Source: Chlorops oryzae
Lineage: Eukaryota > Arthropoda > Insecta > Diptera > Chloropidae
Assembly: GCA_020466095.1 (NCBI GenBank)
Contig: CM035808.1
Coordinates: forward strand, 1,014,190-1,078,189
DNA length: 64,000 nucleotides
Reading direction: 5' to 3'
Shown: piece after piece, positions 1 through 10,249 of the stretch
How positions within the stretch are numbered: position 1 is the first letter of the stretch
How the letters are laid out: each line of letters starts with the position of its first letter
Position numbers and translations under genes: made by a program
Notes under the pieces: generated by a model
What the model saw: the letters and a program-made list of their open reading frames with translations, nothing else
Told to the model about the DNA's origin: nothing
Databases searched by the model: none

Positions 1-239
1 AAGAGGCAAATCAATTTTAAGGAAAAAGTTCTTATATGCCAGCCATAAAGTAAAGTTTCCATCCCACGTTCAAAAACGTCATGCATACAACCTCTTTCAA
101 ACCTTTTTTTGTATCAAAAGTTTGGTTGAAAGCTTTTTATACCTCTAAGTTCTCATTTAAATATTAGTTTTTTATTCCAGTATTGTTCACAAAAAAATAA
201 ATTCAAATCTTGTCTGACCCAGACTTGAACCCACAGACT

Positions 240-906
240 TGTGAAAAATTTTTTTTCAGTGTAAAAATAAAAAAAAAAATTTTTGAATTTCCTGTTGTAT
301 TAGGAATCAGCCAACATTTGTTTCATCTTCTTGTCTGAATTAGTTTAAGAGATATTTAGAAAAATGTAAGTGCATATTTTTGTTATTTGCACTGGCGGCA
401 TGAGTTTAAAAAATCATATTTCTGTCCTCTGACTAGTGTTCGCTTACTTCTTTGTAAATATCTCAAAAAGCGTACTTTCGACTTTGATGAATTTTCTTTT
501 GGTAAAAGATAATTCCTAGACGACTTTTCCAAACATATTTAAGAAGTGGTGTAGCGACAGAAATACACTGAAAAAAACGTTTAAAATTTACTTTTGATTT
601 TTGTGAAATTTTTTTTCTCAGTGTAAAAATTAAAAAAACTATTTTTGAATTTCCTGATATTTAAGGAATCAGCCAACGTTTGTTTCGTCTTCCTATCTTA
701 ATTAGATTTTGAGACATTTAGAAAAATGTAAGTGCATATTTTTGTTATTTGTACTGGCGGAATGAGTTTAAAAAATCATGTTTCTGAACTTTGACTTCGC
801 TGAGCACCCCCTAAATGATGTCCGATCGATCTTAATCTTTTCATGTTACAGGGGGTGACTCGCAAAATCCGACAAAAAATAATTTTTCCATACAATTTTG
901 GACCAC
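240..906 (+). repeat. 0.67-kb repeat block, left copy (two internal subunits)
   Basis: An AT-rich block made of two similar subunits of about 350 bases (roughly 240-590 and 598-906). Each has a T-run followed by CTCAGTGTAAAAAT, then GGAATCAGCCAAC, GTGCATATTTTTG and a segment ending near a TGAGCACCCCCTAAATG motif. The whole block recurs in direct orientation at 3650-4336, and a shorter relative lies on the minus strand at 11690-11870. No protein or terminal structure is recognisable. It is probably a fragment of an old transposon or a satellite-like dispersed repeat. Confidence 0.75.
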
Positions 907-1041
907 CCTACTGTACAGGTACAGATTGTGTATGAATCGACTACAGTTGGAGTTATCTTGAGATGGAGAAGTTCATATGCTTCTCTTGCCTCATCTAATA
1001 GTAGCAAAAGTTCATTTAGGTAAAAAAATATTGTTCCTTGA

Positions 1042-1113
1042 GGTTCTACCGAGATTCGAACTCGGATCGCTGGATTCAAAGTCCAGAGTGCTAGACCATT
1101 ACACCATAGAACC
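1042..1113 (-). tRNA. tRNA-Gln (anticodon UUG)
   Basis: On the minus strand the sequence folds as a full cloverleaf of 72 bases. The acceptor strand GGTTCTA pairs with TAGAACC. An A-box-like D arm carries GTAATGG. The anticodon stem CTGGA/TCCAG encloses the loop CTTTGAA, with anticodon TTG. The T arm contains GTTCGAATC (B box). No CCA is encoded, as expected for a eukaryotic gene. On the minus strand a run of seven T follows at 1028-1022, a normal RNA polymerase III terminator. It decodes CAA codons. No intron is seen. Confidence 0.95.
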
Positions 1114-1286
1114 GTTGGGCGACAGGTGCCAATATTTTAACAAATGGAAAAGCATATTTTTTAAACTTCTTTTTCCAAATTTTCTTTTTTTTAATTAGTT
1201 TTTTTTTTCATAGTGTAGTTGTTTTGTAAGACAAAAATTTCCTCCCAAATTTGTAAGGTTTTATTTTATTGAACTTTTTTTTTAGT

Positions 1287-1410
1287 GCTCGAGGCCGAGA
1301 AAATTTAAAGAGAAGGAAGAAAAAAAAGATTCAAATAAAAAAAATAAATAAACAAAAAAAGTAGTAATTAATTAATAATATTAATAAAAATAGATAAATA
1401 AAGAAGTCAG
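1287..1410 (+). repeat. A/T-rich tail of a SINE-like repeat
   Basis: Begins with GTGCTCGAGGCCGAGAAAAT and continues as A-rich sequence with AAATAAATAAAC-type repeats. The same order of motifs follows the tRNA-like module of 29626-29694 on the minus strand, so this looks like a truncated copy that has lost its tRNA-like head. Confidence 0.5.
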
Positions 1411-1482
1411 TACCCGACACAGAGACACATGTTCAAATAATTTTTAATATAAAAAAGGTGTTTTAGGCCATTAGAGGCCCCA
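1411..1482 (+). mobile_element. mini-me/Helentron 5' fragment
   Basis: Starts TACCCGACACAGAGACACAT and contains GTTCAAATAATTTTTAAT and GGCCATTAGAGGCCCCAT. These match the 5' ends of the longer copies at 21834 and 49420. Only about 70 bases remain. Confidence 0.6.
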
Positions 1483-1548
1483 TTAAGAACCGTACTCACA
1501 TGAGAGCTTTTTAGACCATGTGACGTAAATATGAGAGCACGTGGCGAT

Positions 1549-1558
1549 GGGGAAATTT
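1549..1558 (+). promoter_or_regulatory. possible kappaB-like site upstream of the peptide gene
   Basis: GGGGAAATTT lies about 165 bases upstream of the predicted start of transcription of the small secreted peptide gene. It resembles, but does not perfectly match, the NF-kappaB/Relish sites found close to fly immune peptide genes. A ten-base match of this kind can occur by chance. Confidence 0.25.
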
Positions 1559-1684
1559 ATAAAATTTTTGAGAGTCATGCAAAAACTGTTTTCTTTAATG
1601 CTGTGCAAATATTTTATTTAAATTAAACAAATCTAAAAATTTGTTTTAATTACGAATAATTTGGAAAAACCAAAAGTGAAATCG

Positions 1685-1720
1685 TATAAAATAGCCCGAC
1701 TTCGGGCTTTCTAAATCAGT
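1685..1720 (+). promoter_or_regulatory. TATA box plus initiator of the peptide gene
   Basis: TATAAAATA at 1685-1693 is followed by the initiator TCAGT at 1716-1720. If A1718 is +1, the TATA box starts about 33 bases upstream, the normal fly spacing. The first ATG (1740) lies only about 22 bases downstream, giving a very short leader typical of small, strongly expressed secreted-peptide genes. Confidence 0.7.
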
Positions 1721-1739
1721 TTGAATTCATACTTCAACC

Positions 1740-1898
1740 ATGCGTTTCGTAGCACTTTTTGTCTTATTCGCTGTTCTTGCCCTCTTTGCGGCTCAAGGAT
1801 CTGCTGCACCGCAACCTGCTCTTTCCGATATCCCAACGCAAGCCAGGTTGGTCTGGGAAATACTCAAAAATGGACCACCAAACATCAATGTCGGCTAG
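1740..1898 (+). CDS. small secreted peptide precursor (52 aa), possible immune or reproductive effector
   Basis: An intronless frame from ATG 1740 to TAG 1896-1898. Residues 1-22 form a textbook signal peptide: Met-Arg, a hydrophobic core of F/V/A/L, then GSA at the likely cleavage point. The mature peptide would be about 30 residues, starting APQPALSDIP, with a middle ARLVWEILKNGPP and an end NINVG. The Ala-Pro start suits dipeptidyl-peptidase trimming. The terminal Gly directly before the stop suits C-terminal amidation. It has no cysteine and little charge. A TATA/initiator promoter lies immediately upstream and AATAAA at 1992-1997, so the transcript would be about 290 bases. I do not recognise the family. 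Layout and size resemble fly immune-induced or accessory-gland peptides, but that role is inference. An alternative is a short lineage-restricted secreted peptide of other function. Confidence 0.7.
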   Translation: MRFVALFVLFAVLALFAAQGSAAPQPALSDIPTQARLVWEILKNGPPNINVG

Positions 1899-1991
1899 AG
1901 TTAAAAGCAAAAAGTGATGCAGAAACGCTTTGTGGACTATTGACGGACCAGTTTCGGATGTTTTCGATTTTGTAATGTTGTGAACATTTTT

Positions 1992-1997
1992 AATAAA
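1992..1997 (+). terminator. polyadenylation signal of the peptide gene
   Basis: AATAAA lies 94 bases after the stop codon of the small secreted peptide and is followed by AT-rich sequence, consistent with a short 3' UTR. Confidence 0.6.
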
Positions 1998-2091
1998 ACA
2001 TTTAAACTTGTTCGAACTTGGAAGAAAGCGTGTATTCAGTTATTCGAGTTTGGAATTTTTTGCAACGAGATGTTTCCATATTGAATTTTTT

Positions 2092-3460
2092 TATACCCGA
2101 CACACTCTGTGTCCAGGGTATATTGGGTATATAAATATACAGGGTGTTCCATACTCAATGGATCAAAAAAAAGGAGGTAATAAGGGGAACCCATACAAGC
2201 AAAAAATTGTAAGGAAAGGAGGGTTCATCTTGCACTCGTAAGGAGCTAGAGGCGCGGAAAGAATTCGACTAAATTGGTGAGCATACTTTTAGGCGGATAT
2301 GTAAAACTAAAACACTATTTAGAAATTTTTAAATTTCTTAGATTTTTCTTTTTCTCATACTGCCTAAAAGTGTGCTCAATAAATTTGATTAAAATATCTT
2401 TTCTGGGAGTCAAAAATACAAAATAATTATTTTCAAACCTTAGTTGCTCATTGCATAGATTATTTTAAGAAAAATTAAGAGCGGACCTTTTTTAATATAG
2501 GTTTTAATGCATTTTTTTCATAAATTTTGTACATACTTAAACGGTATTTTATTTTAATAAAAATAAGGAACATAAATGTGTCGTTGACTAAAAAGAAAAA
2601 GAAACATAAACAAAACATTCTGTTTTAAAAAGTGTTATTACTTAGAACTAATGTACATCAACAGCAAATGTTTCGATCGCTAATATGTGTACATTTTGCA
2701 GTCTTTTCGTTTCATAACTTGAATCAGGGATGCAGCCAGAGAAATAATGCTCTGGTAGTTCTGATATTCGCTAGAGTGGTAGATTAATCAATTTTGAGAC
2801 AGTATCCAAAAAATATTTGGGGGGGTTTTTTGAAAATTTTTTGAGTTATGGAAATTATATTTTAAGAGCGTCCAATTCTGTGATTTAGAGTGGCCAATTT
2901 TACATTAAGAGTGGCTAGAGCGGCCAGAGCGGCCGCCTTAAAATAATCCATGGCTCATTGATTGTGAAACTTTTTTTTAGCAACCATGGTATGAAATTGA
3001 AGAGAAAAGCTCAAAGTTTTCGAAAAGAGTAAAAAAAAGAGGCTCGATCGTATTTCTTTTAAATTAAATCACTTTAAAAGCCAAAATTACACTATTTCAG
3101 GCTTAGATGGTGGTACCAGAGAAAACGGAGTTGAATTATTTAAATTCGTAGTATGCAGTGTTAACGGAAAACCGCCAAGCTTTTCATATCATATGTGATT
3201 TTGAATTTACGGCCTGTAAGTGAGGAGCACCAGTGAAAAAACCAAAATATTGTTTTTTGCATGTAACTCCTCTGGGGTGCATTTGCGACCCCCCCCCCCC
3301 CTGCCGTACGATTTTTGGTCCGTCTGGACCCCCCCTATCACCCCTTTTTTTTTATCTATTGAGTGTGGAACACCCTGTATAAAGAAATGGTCAGCGTCAC
3401 CAGGAGATTCGATGATGACGGACATGTCCGTCTGTCCGTCTGTCTGAATAAATGTTTATA
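2092..3460 (-). mobile_element. mini-me/INE-1-type (Helentron) element, minus orientation, split by a nested element
   Basis: The left edge reads TTATACCCGACACACTCTGTG, the reverse complement of the 3' end of the copy at 49420-49999. The right part, after the nested 1.24-kb element, has GACGGACATGTCCGTCTGTC at 3418-3437. That is the (GTCY)n tract that marks mini-me/INE-1 elements. The right boundary is not clear. No protein is encoded, as usual for these non-autonomous rolling-circle elements. Confidence 0.6.
2140..3377. mobile_element. 1.24-kb terminal-inverted-repeat element with TA target site
   Basis: The left end CAGGGTGTTCCATACTCAAT and the reverse complement of the right end (CAGGGTGTTCCACACTCAAT) match at 19 of 20 positions. 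Similarity continues at lower identity for about 90-100 bases. Both ends are flanked by TA (TATA on each side). No transposase frame is visible, so it is non-autonomous. TA duplication suggests the Tc1/mariner group, but the family is unresolved. It sits inside the mini-me element and is therefore younger than it. Confidence 0.75.
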
Positions 3461-3649
3461 TGTGACTGACACTTTCACTATTTGGTAGATTATACTTTCT
3501 CTTTTTGGGAGATCAATTCGCCATGTTTTGGAGAGTTACGGTGTTGTTTTAAATAAAAAAAAACATAAGTCAGAATAAGTAGCAGAACTTTTGGACATCA
3601 AAATTCGTTTAATTGAGAAAAAAAAACTTTTAGAATTTTCTTGTTAGTT

Positions 3650-4336
3650 TTGTGAAAAAATTTTTCTCAGTGTAAAAATTAAAAAAAATATTTTTGGATT
3701 GCCTGTTGTATTAGGAATCAGCCAACATTTGTTTCGTCTTCCTATCTTAATAAGATTTTGAGATATTTAGAAAAGTATAAGTGCATATTTTTGTTATTTG
3801 CACTGGCGGCATGAGTTTAAAAAATCATATTTCTGAACTCTGACTAGTGTTCGCTTACTTCTTTGTAAATATCTCATAAAGTGTACTTTCGACTTTGATG
3901 AATTTTCTTTTGGAAAAAGATAATTCCTGGAGGAATTTTCCAAACATATTTAAAAAGTGGTGTAGCGACAGAAATACACTGAAAAAAACTTTTAAAATTT
4001 ATTTTTTATTTTTGTGAAATTTTTTTTCTCAGTGTAAAAATTAAAAAAAAATATTTTTGGATTTCCTGATATTTTAGGAATCAGCCAACGTTTGTTTTAT
4101 CTTCTTATCTGAATTAGTTTTGGAGATATTAGGAAAAATGTAAGTGCATATTTTTGTTATTTGTACTAGCGGCATGAGTTAAAAAAAGCGTATTTCTAAG
4201 CTTTGACCTCGCTGAGCACCCCCTAAATGATGTCCGATCGATCTAAATCTTTTATTTTTCTTTTTCGGTTGCCCTTTACTACATTTTGTCGCAAAATCCG
4301 ACACAAAATAATTTTCCCATACAATTTTGGACCATC
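3650..4336 (+). repeat. 0.67-kb repeat block, right copy
   Basis: A direct copy of the block at 240-906, with the same two-subunit arrangement and the shared motifs AGTGGTGTAGCGACAGAAAT and TGATGTCCGATCGATCT. Similarity ends at TACAATTTTGGACCA in both copies. The two copies lie about 3.4 kb apart and bracket the tRNA-Gln and secreted-peptide genes. Confidence 0.75.
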
Positions 4337-4339
4337 TTA

Positions 4340-5187
4340 ACCAACATTTTGCATTGGTTCATAGTTAGATCGTTCCCTGAAAATATGTTACAGTTTTTTA
4401 ATTGTTCAACTATTCAAACTGAGCATACTTTTTTGATATGGCCCGATTATATTTTTGGGTACCCAAACGGTGCACACTCGGCACGGCAGTGTCCTTTTTT
4501 CATTTATTTCTACACTCCTATTGGGGGTGTATATTTTTTTTTTGTTTTTTGCATTTAAGAGATTTAGTTGCGGAAAGCCCTACGAAGGGTTGAAGAAGTA
4601 TAATTGAACCTTTCATCGCCTTTAAATTAATAGCGTCATTATAGAGTCAGACATCGCACAGTCCGAACCCTACGCTTTGACGAATCATGCTGACTCCTGA
4701 AAATCCTTTAATTTTCGGCTGACTCTGATGTGAGGAAGAATTAAGTGTTTCTGTGTCGGTTGAGGGAGCCACGAGGAATGTCTCACGTTGATTAACTGCC
4801 AAAATGAGATTGCTTAAGGCCATTACTGGAAAACGCATGTGATTCGGTGAGTCTCCCTTTGGAATACATTTTTCAATCTGACATTAGAAAAATTTTTAAT
4901 TCCATATCGCTTTATAGAATCCTTAAATTTATCGTTTTCTCCATGAATCTGTGAATCGCTATTAAATTTCTTTATTCGGAACAAAATGGCTACGCATTAA
5001 TTTAAGCATTTTTTTTTATGTATAGCTCAGAATTCCCCCAGAATAACCCGCAATTCTATTTCGGCACTCTGCGCTTTCTATCGATCCTAAACCGAAAGAT
5101 GATGACATTTCTGGTGGCAAAAATTGCTACATGATTTCATAGTTCATAAAATTTATTTCGTTTGTTGTTTAGGCGCTCTGATTTTTA
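4340..5187. other. gene-free stretch
   Basis: No convincing coding region, RNA gene or repeat structure was seen. Short open frames here lack signals expected of exons. Confidence 0.5.
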
Positions 5188-5210
5188 TCTCTCTCTCTCT
5201 CTCTCTCTCT
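5188..5210 (+). repeat. (TC)n microsatellite
   Basis: About eleven TC units, followed by CTTCCTCCGCAG, which resembles a splice acceptor. No supported exon follows. Confidence 0.9.
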
Positions 5211-5379
5211 TCCTCCGCAGATTTCTGCTTTTGTGGCGGCGGCATTTTGTGACAAGCGAACAAGCTCAACATGGAAATTATGCAAATTTTCATCGTCATA
5301 ATCCAGAAAATAATGGAAAACTGCTGACAAGTGCAATTGGCCGGAGACGGAAAATGGAGGGAAATCTTTAGCGAATTAC

Positions 5380-5440
5380 ATTGTCATACGCACGGAATGG
5401 AACGGAATGGCTTGGAATGGAACGGGCGGCGTGTAGGGCT
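5380..5440 (+). repeat. short GGAAT/GGAAC repeat
   Basis: A small run of GGAATGGAACGGAATGG units, degenerate and only about 45 bases long. The rest of 5.2-6.0 kb shows nothing supportable. Confidence 0.5.
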
Positions 5441-6059
5441 TTATCCTTTTTTCTTATGTCGAAAACTTTTTATACCAAGGAAGTGTTTTCGCCTTCCTTT
5501 GTCATCAGCCTGATTTTACATGTAACTTCGTTAGAAAAAAATCATGATCTCAAAGCAGCAACAGAGAAAAAATTTTGTCTGGGATTGAATGCTAAAAATG
5601 GAGAAAGCTTTTTAACTTCGATATTTCCAGAGGTCATCTTGGAGCTTTGCGAATGTATGGAAAACCAAATTAAGATCATTGCAGTCATTGAATAATTTAT
5701 AAATGAATCAAACTGGCGAGTTATTGTGAATTGTTTCCGAAAGATTAAAAAAAGATTAATTGTCAGAAATCATAAATAATTGAGCAGAAAACTATTTTCC
5801 ATTATGGCTATTAATTTCGTTTTGGCTATTGTTATTTTTGAATTATATGCGTAATAATTCATAGAGGGAAAAAATCCTCATCCTCGAATACCTAAAGCCA
5901 TGGCAGGACTCTCACTCTAAGCTTTCTCTATCAACAAAGAAATATGCTTAAACCATTTGATATGCATGAAATTAATTTAAAAAAATATTAATACTTCGTC
6001 CAGGAGTCGGTTTGTGGTTCCGTATGAATCGAGCCTTATGTCCAAGTCGAATTGAAGCA

Positions 6060-6810
6060 GTTCAATAAAACAAAAGCCTGAAGTTTTTGATCAAAAGCTA
6101 CTCTTCTTTGAGTCGCGTTTCTGATTAAAATAATCAAATTTGCGCTCGTTTTCTGATCAGAAATGATACTTTTTTCGGGAGAAAATGGAACCCTAGCCGG
6201 GACTCTTCTTGGGGGATGATATTTGATATCATTTGAGAGTCGTTTTTGAGTCATATTTGTCATCAGAATCGAGTCTTTTTCGCCTCATATTTGAAATCGT
6301 TTTCGAGTCTTTTCCGAGATATATTTACAATCGATTGCTTTCCCCAAAAAAAAAGAATTATTGAAAAATAGAACTCGGATTTTGAATATGTAAAAAAATG
6401 AAAAAAAAATTTCAAAAAAATATTCAAAAAATATTCAAAAAAAATTCAAAAAAATTTAAAAAAATTAAAAAAATTAAAAAAAATAATGCAAAAAATTCAA
6501 ATGTTAAAAATTCCAAAATATTCGAAAAATTGAACGATTTTTCGAAACAAGCGAAAAAAACCCAAGTAAGAGAGCTAAGGTCGGTCCGGCATGGTATACG
6601 AGGCTTCCCAGTATTTTATTCCGTATCGTTTCCGTTTATTTTCCAAGATTTTTTATATGATTGATCATATTTCAATCCCCTATGTGATTAATAGGCGATT
6701 GCTCTACATTTTGTTTTTGTACTTTCAATACGAATCGCTTTTGAAACATATTGAAGAGTCGCTTTTGAGTCTTCTTTCAACCGTTCATGTGATCAATCGC
6801 TTTTTAATCA
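6060..6810. repeat. degenerate GAGTC-type repeats around an A-rich tract
   Basis: Recurrent GAGTC-plus-T-run motifs (TTTTGAGTCATATTTG, ATCGAGTCTTTTTCG, TTTTCGAGTCTTTTCCG) at 6230-6320, and similar ones at 6740-6800, flank an A-rich low-complexity tract (about 6395-6510). They resemble the motif of the minisatellite at 9240-10245 but are too diverged to give a unit length. Confidence 0.4.
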
Positions 6811-6819
6811 TCAAGGGGG

Positions 6820-9239
6820 CTAGAAAAGGACTGAAATGAAAAAAAAATATTTATTTTCTGTCGAAATAAAAGAGAAAAATAAACTGGAAACTACAAAAAA
6901 TTACTAAAATGGAATGGAATTTATTTGAAAGTTTCAATTTATTTGCGAAGAGAACACGAGCAAGAAGCACATTCTATTTGTTTTGTAATTCATCGCGGCA
7001 TCATTGAAAATGTTTAACCGCTTTCAGCTAATTGAAATGAATGCTTTAATCTCTTTTCGCAATCACTTTACGGTGTATGTCCTTAACTTTTTTCATAAAG
7101 TACAAAAAACGAAATCGAAATCTGCCAATATTGAGTTTCTTTTCCACAAAATCCCTTCTATGTTGATATGCACTTTCTCTTCGTTCTGCTATAAAATTTG
7201 AGTTCATTATACCTAAGCACAATGAACTCTGGGAAAAAACTTTCGTCCTTACCGCAGGAAATGCGACAATCTTCATCTGGCTTTCATGGAAAGTATTATC
7301 GCTAAATGGGGGATGCATAAGTTGTTTTTTCTACCCCCACAGAGCTCGGCCAAACGATTTGGCAACTGTGGTCGGTCGACAGTCCATATAACTCTTATGG
7401 GAGATGATAACGCGCATAATGAACTCGCATGCAACAACTTTTGAATTATAATTCCCAATGTTTTCGGCAACGAAAAGTTTTGGCTTTTAATAACGTATTT
7501 CCAAGTATGCATGTGCGGATACACATACACATAAATCGAATGGCATTTTTATTTATGAGATTAATGGGGTCAAGGCTTAAATTCAGCATCAGTGGCTTGG
7601 GGTCCTTATTGTCCGTTCTTATGCAAAGTATTTGCTATTAGGGCTGATGAACTCTCTCTCTCTCTCACTCAAAGGAATGGCAACTATGCCGGGCCAATTT
7701 GAATTAGGTTGTATGGGAAACATCGGTTCTGATTTGCTACTGACTATGAATTCATTACGCGTCATATTGAAGCCCCATGAAATATTTGGGCCGACTAAAT
7801 CATTCCATTCTTAGCCGCAAAAAATTACTTTTTTTTTTATTGAATATTATTCTTGAGCTTTCGAGCAATTTTCGAGCGAAGCTCCTTTGAACCTCTTAAA
7901 ATGTTGAATCTTATGCAAAGCCCAAATTGATTAAGTACACTTTATTATATGTTATTGGTCAAATGGCGTAAGAAGCTTATGAGTTCAAATTTATTCAGCA
8001 CATTTTTCGTCTCCCTCAATAGGACCTCAATGTAAGTATTTGGAGCACTTTTTTAAAATGTCCATAAAAAATAAAAAAAAACGAAAAACTTTGGCCTCAT
8101 GAATTTCATTTGAAATCATTGCAGCCGTCACGAACTTAAATGAATTTTGAAGTTCCACTCAGATGATGGTTATATACATACATTGGAACCCAAAAAAGCT
8201 TCATGACTTTATCAAGGAATTTCCGAAAATTGCCTCTAAGCAGAAATAATGCATTCATTTAGCGCACACGAGCTGGCAAGGGTCACGGGTGAATCCGCGT
8301 CGCCATAGAATTTTCATGACCTTTTTAGAGTTTTACGGCTGCTCGTCTTTCATTGTTTCTGTCTGTCTGTCTCTCTGTCTGTGGGTCGATGTGTCTGCAA
8401 GACCTCCGTAAATCTTTTTCAAAATTAAAATTCATAAGAGTTCATAAGCGAACAAAATTTTCAGAGATTTTTCTATGCACCGCGCATTGGAACTCAAACG
8501 CACACACACACATTTTTCACAGCTTTATTTGTTAACTTTTCTTTTTCTTTTTGTGTGAAAAGGACATTGTCTTCGCATTTGAATTATCTCGCTTGAACTT
8601 TCTGAAAGAAATTATTGTTGTAATAAGCCCGAGAAAAGCTTTAATGCTTGAAATAATTTTTACAAAAAAGAAACGATTCTATTTTCACATCAACTGCGAT
8701 GCCTTTTCCCCGAGAGGCGCGTGAAACAACGAAGAAGTCAAAGTATTGAAAGAGTTTTTTCGTGGGCACCTTAACACGAAGGTCAGCGGAAATGTTCGCT
8801 TAAAGGGTTGTCATTAATTTTCATAATTAGTACCTAATATCCGAAAACAGGATACTTTAGAACGTTCAATTCTTATAGCCGGACGAAGTGGAAGTCTTAA
8901 TTTCCATCGGCTAAACACGTTGCCTCGAGTCAGAAGAAAGAATTTTATTTAAGTTTTTATTCGATAAACAGAGCCACTGAGGTTCTCACTTTTCCTTGGG
9001 GGGCATGCGAACGACATTTTCTTTGTACTTCTTTAATACTCTATGAAGATGGGGCAAATTTTGGTCTATTATTTCATTCATTCATGGCAGAAAATTCCAT
9101 TTGTCTTTGTATGAACTGAAGCTGAAGACTTAAAAATTCTTTTTGTTATTATTTCGATTTCAATTGCGATTCCAAATTGCAAATATTTTTGCACTCACAC
9201 AACATTCAAGCGAAATTCGAATCTCGGAATACTTTCTCG
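6820..9239. other. gene-free stretch with simple repeats
   Basis: Contains only a (TC)n run near 7650-7668, a TGTC/TCTG tract near 8357-8384, a short CA run near 8499-8511, and AT-rich unique sequence. No exon or RNA gene can be supported. Confidence 0.5.
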
Positions 9240-10245
9240 CAGCAAACATTTTGAGTCGTAATAGAGTCATATATGACTCCGAATGTAAATACATACAGAG
9301 TCATTCCGAGTCATCACTCATAAGTAATGGGTATTATTCCACCTCAATTAAGTCTTTTAAATTCGGACTCATTTCGGAGTAATTTCTCAGGGATTCATTT
9401 TTTCATTTAAATTTCGGAACCACTTCAGAAATGGCGATTCTGAGCGTCAAACATTTTAAAGATTTCGGACTCAATTCGGAGTCACGTTTCTGAGACTTAT
9501 GTTTTGGTTTAAAATCGGGCTGATTTCGGAGTCATGTTTCTGAGACTTGCATTTTTTTTACATATTTCGGACTCGTTTCGGAGTGATTTCTCAGACTAGA
9601 ATTTTTTTAAATTTCGTACTCATTTCGGAGTCATGTTTCTGAGACTTGAATTTTTGACATATTTCGGACTCATTTCGGAGTGATTTCTCAGACTAGAATT
9701 TTTTTAAATTTCGTACTCATTTCGGAGTCACGTTTCTGAGCCTGATGTTTTGGTTTAAATTAGGCTGATTTCGGAGTCATGTTTCTGAGACTTGCATTGG
9801 CATATTTCGGACTCATTTCGGAGTGATTTCTCAGACTAGAATTTTTTTAAATTTCGTTCTCATTTCGGAGTCACGTTTCTGAGCCTGATGTTTTGGTTTA
9901 AATTAGGGCTGATTTCGAAGTCATGTTTTTGAGACTGGCATTTCGTACATATTTCGGACTCGTTTCGGAGTTATTTCTCAGACTAGAATTTTTTTAAATT
10001 TTGTACTCATTTCGGAAATCATGGTTTCTGAGACTCAGCATTGTTTTAAATTTCGGTCTGATTTCGGAGTAATTTTTCTGAACCTTGAAATTTTTCACGT
10101 ATTTCGGAGCCATTTCGAGACTTCCGAAAAAGGATTGCAGATTTGGACTCGGGGGTCATTTTACATAAGGTAACAACAACAACAACAACAGAATTTCAGA
10201 CTCATTTCGGACTCATATGCATGTATACTCATTAAATGTTTGCTG
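9240..10245 (+). mobile_element. 1-kb element with CAGCAAACATTT ends and a minisatellite core
   Basis: The core (about 9330-10130) is a higher-order tandem repeat of TTTCGGACTCATTTCGGAGT followed by TCTGAGAC or TCTCAGAC. Larger units recur every 90-146 bases. The left end CAGCAAACATTTTGAGT and the reverse complement of the right end, CAGCAAACATTTAATGAGT, form an imperfect inverted repeat of about 40 bases. No coding sequence and no clear target-site duplication are visible. It is probably a non-autonomous DNA element whose interior has expanded as a satellite. Confidence 0.6.
10172..10190 (+). repeat. (CAA)n microsatellite
   Basis: About six AAC/CAA units within the right part of the minisatellite element. 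Confidence 0.85.
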
Positions 10246-10249
10246 GGTT

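Noticed and set aside
1681..1712. GCCCGACTTCGGGC hairpin followed by T-run as a bacterial-type terminator
   Set aside because: The setting is eukaryotic, and the hairpin lies between the TATA box and the initiator of the peptide gene.
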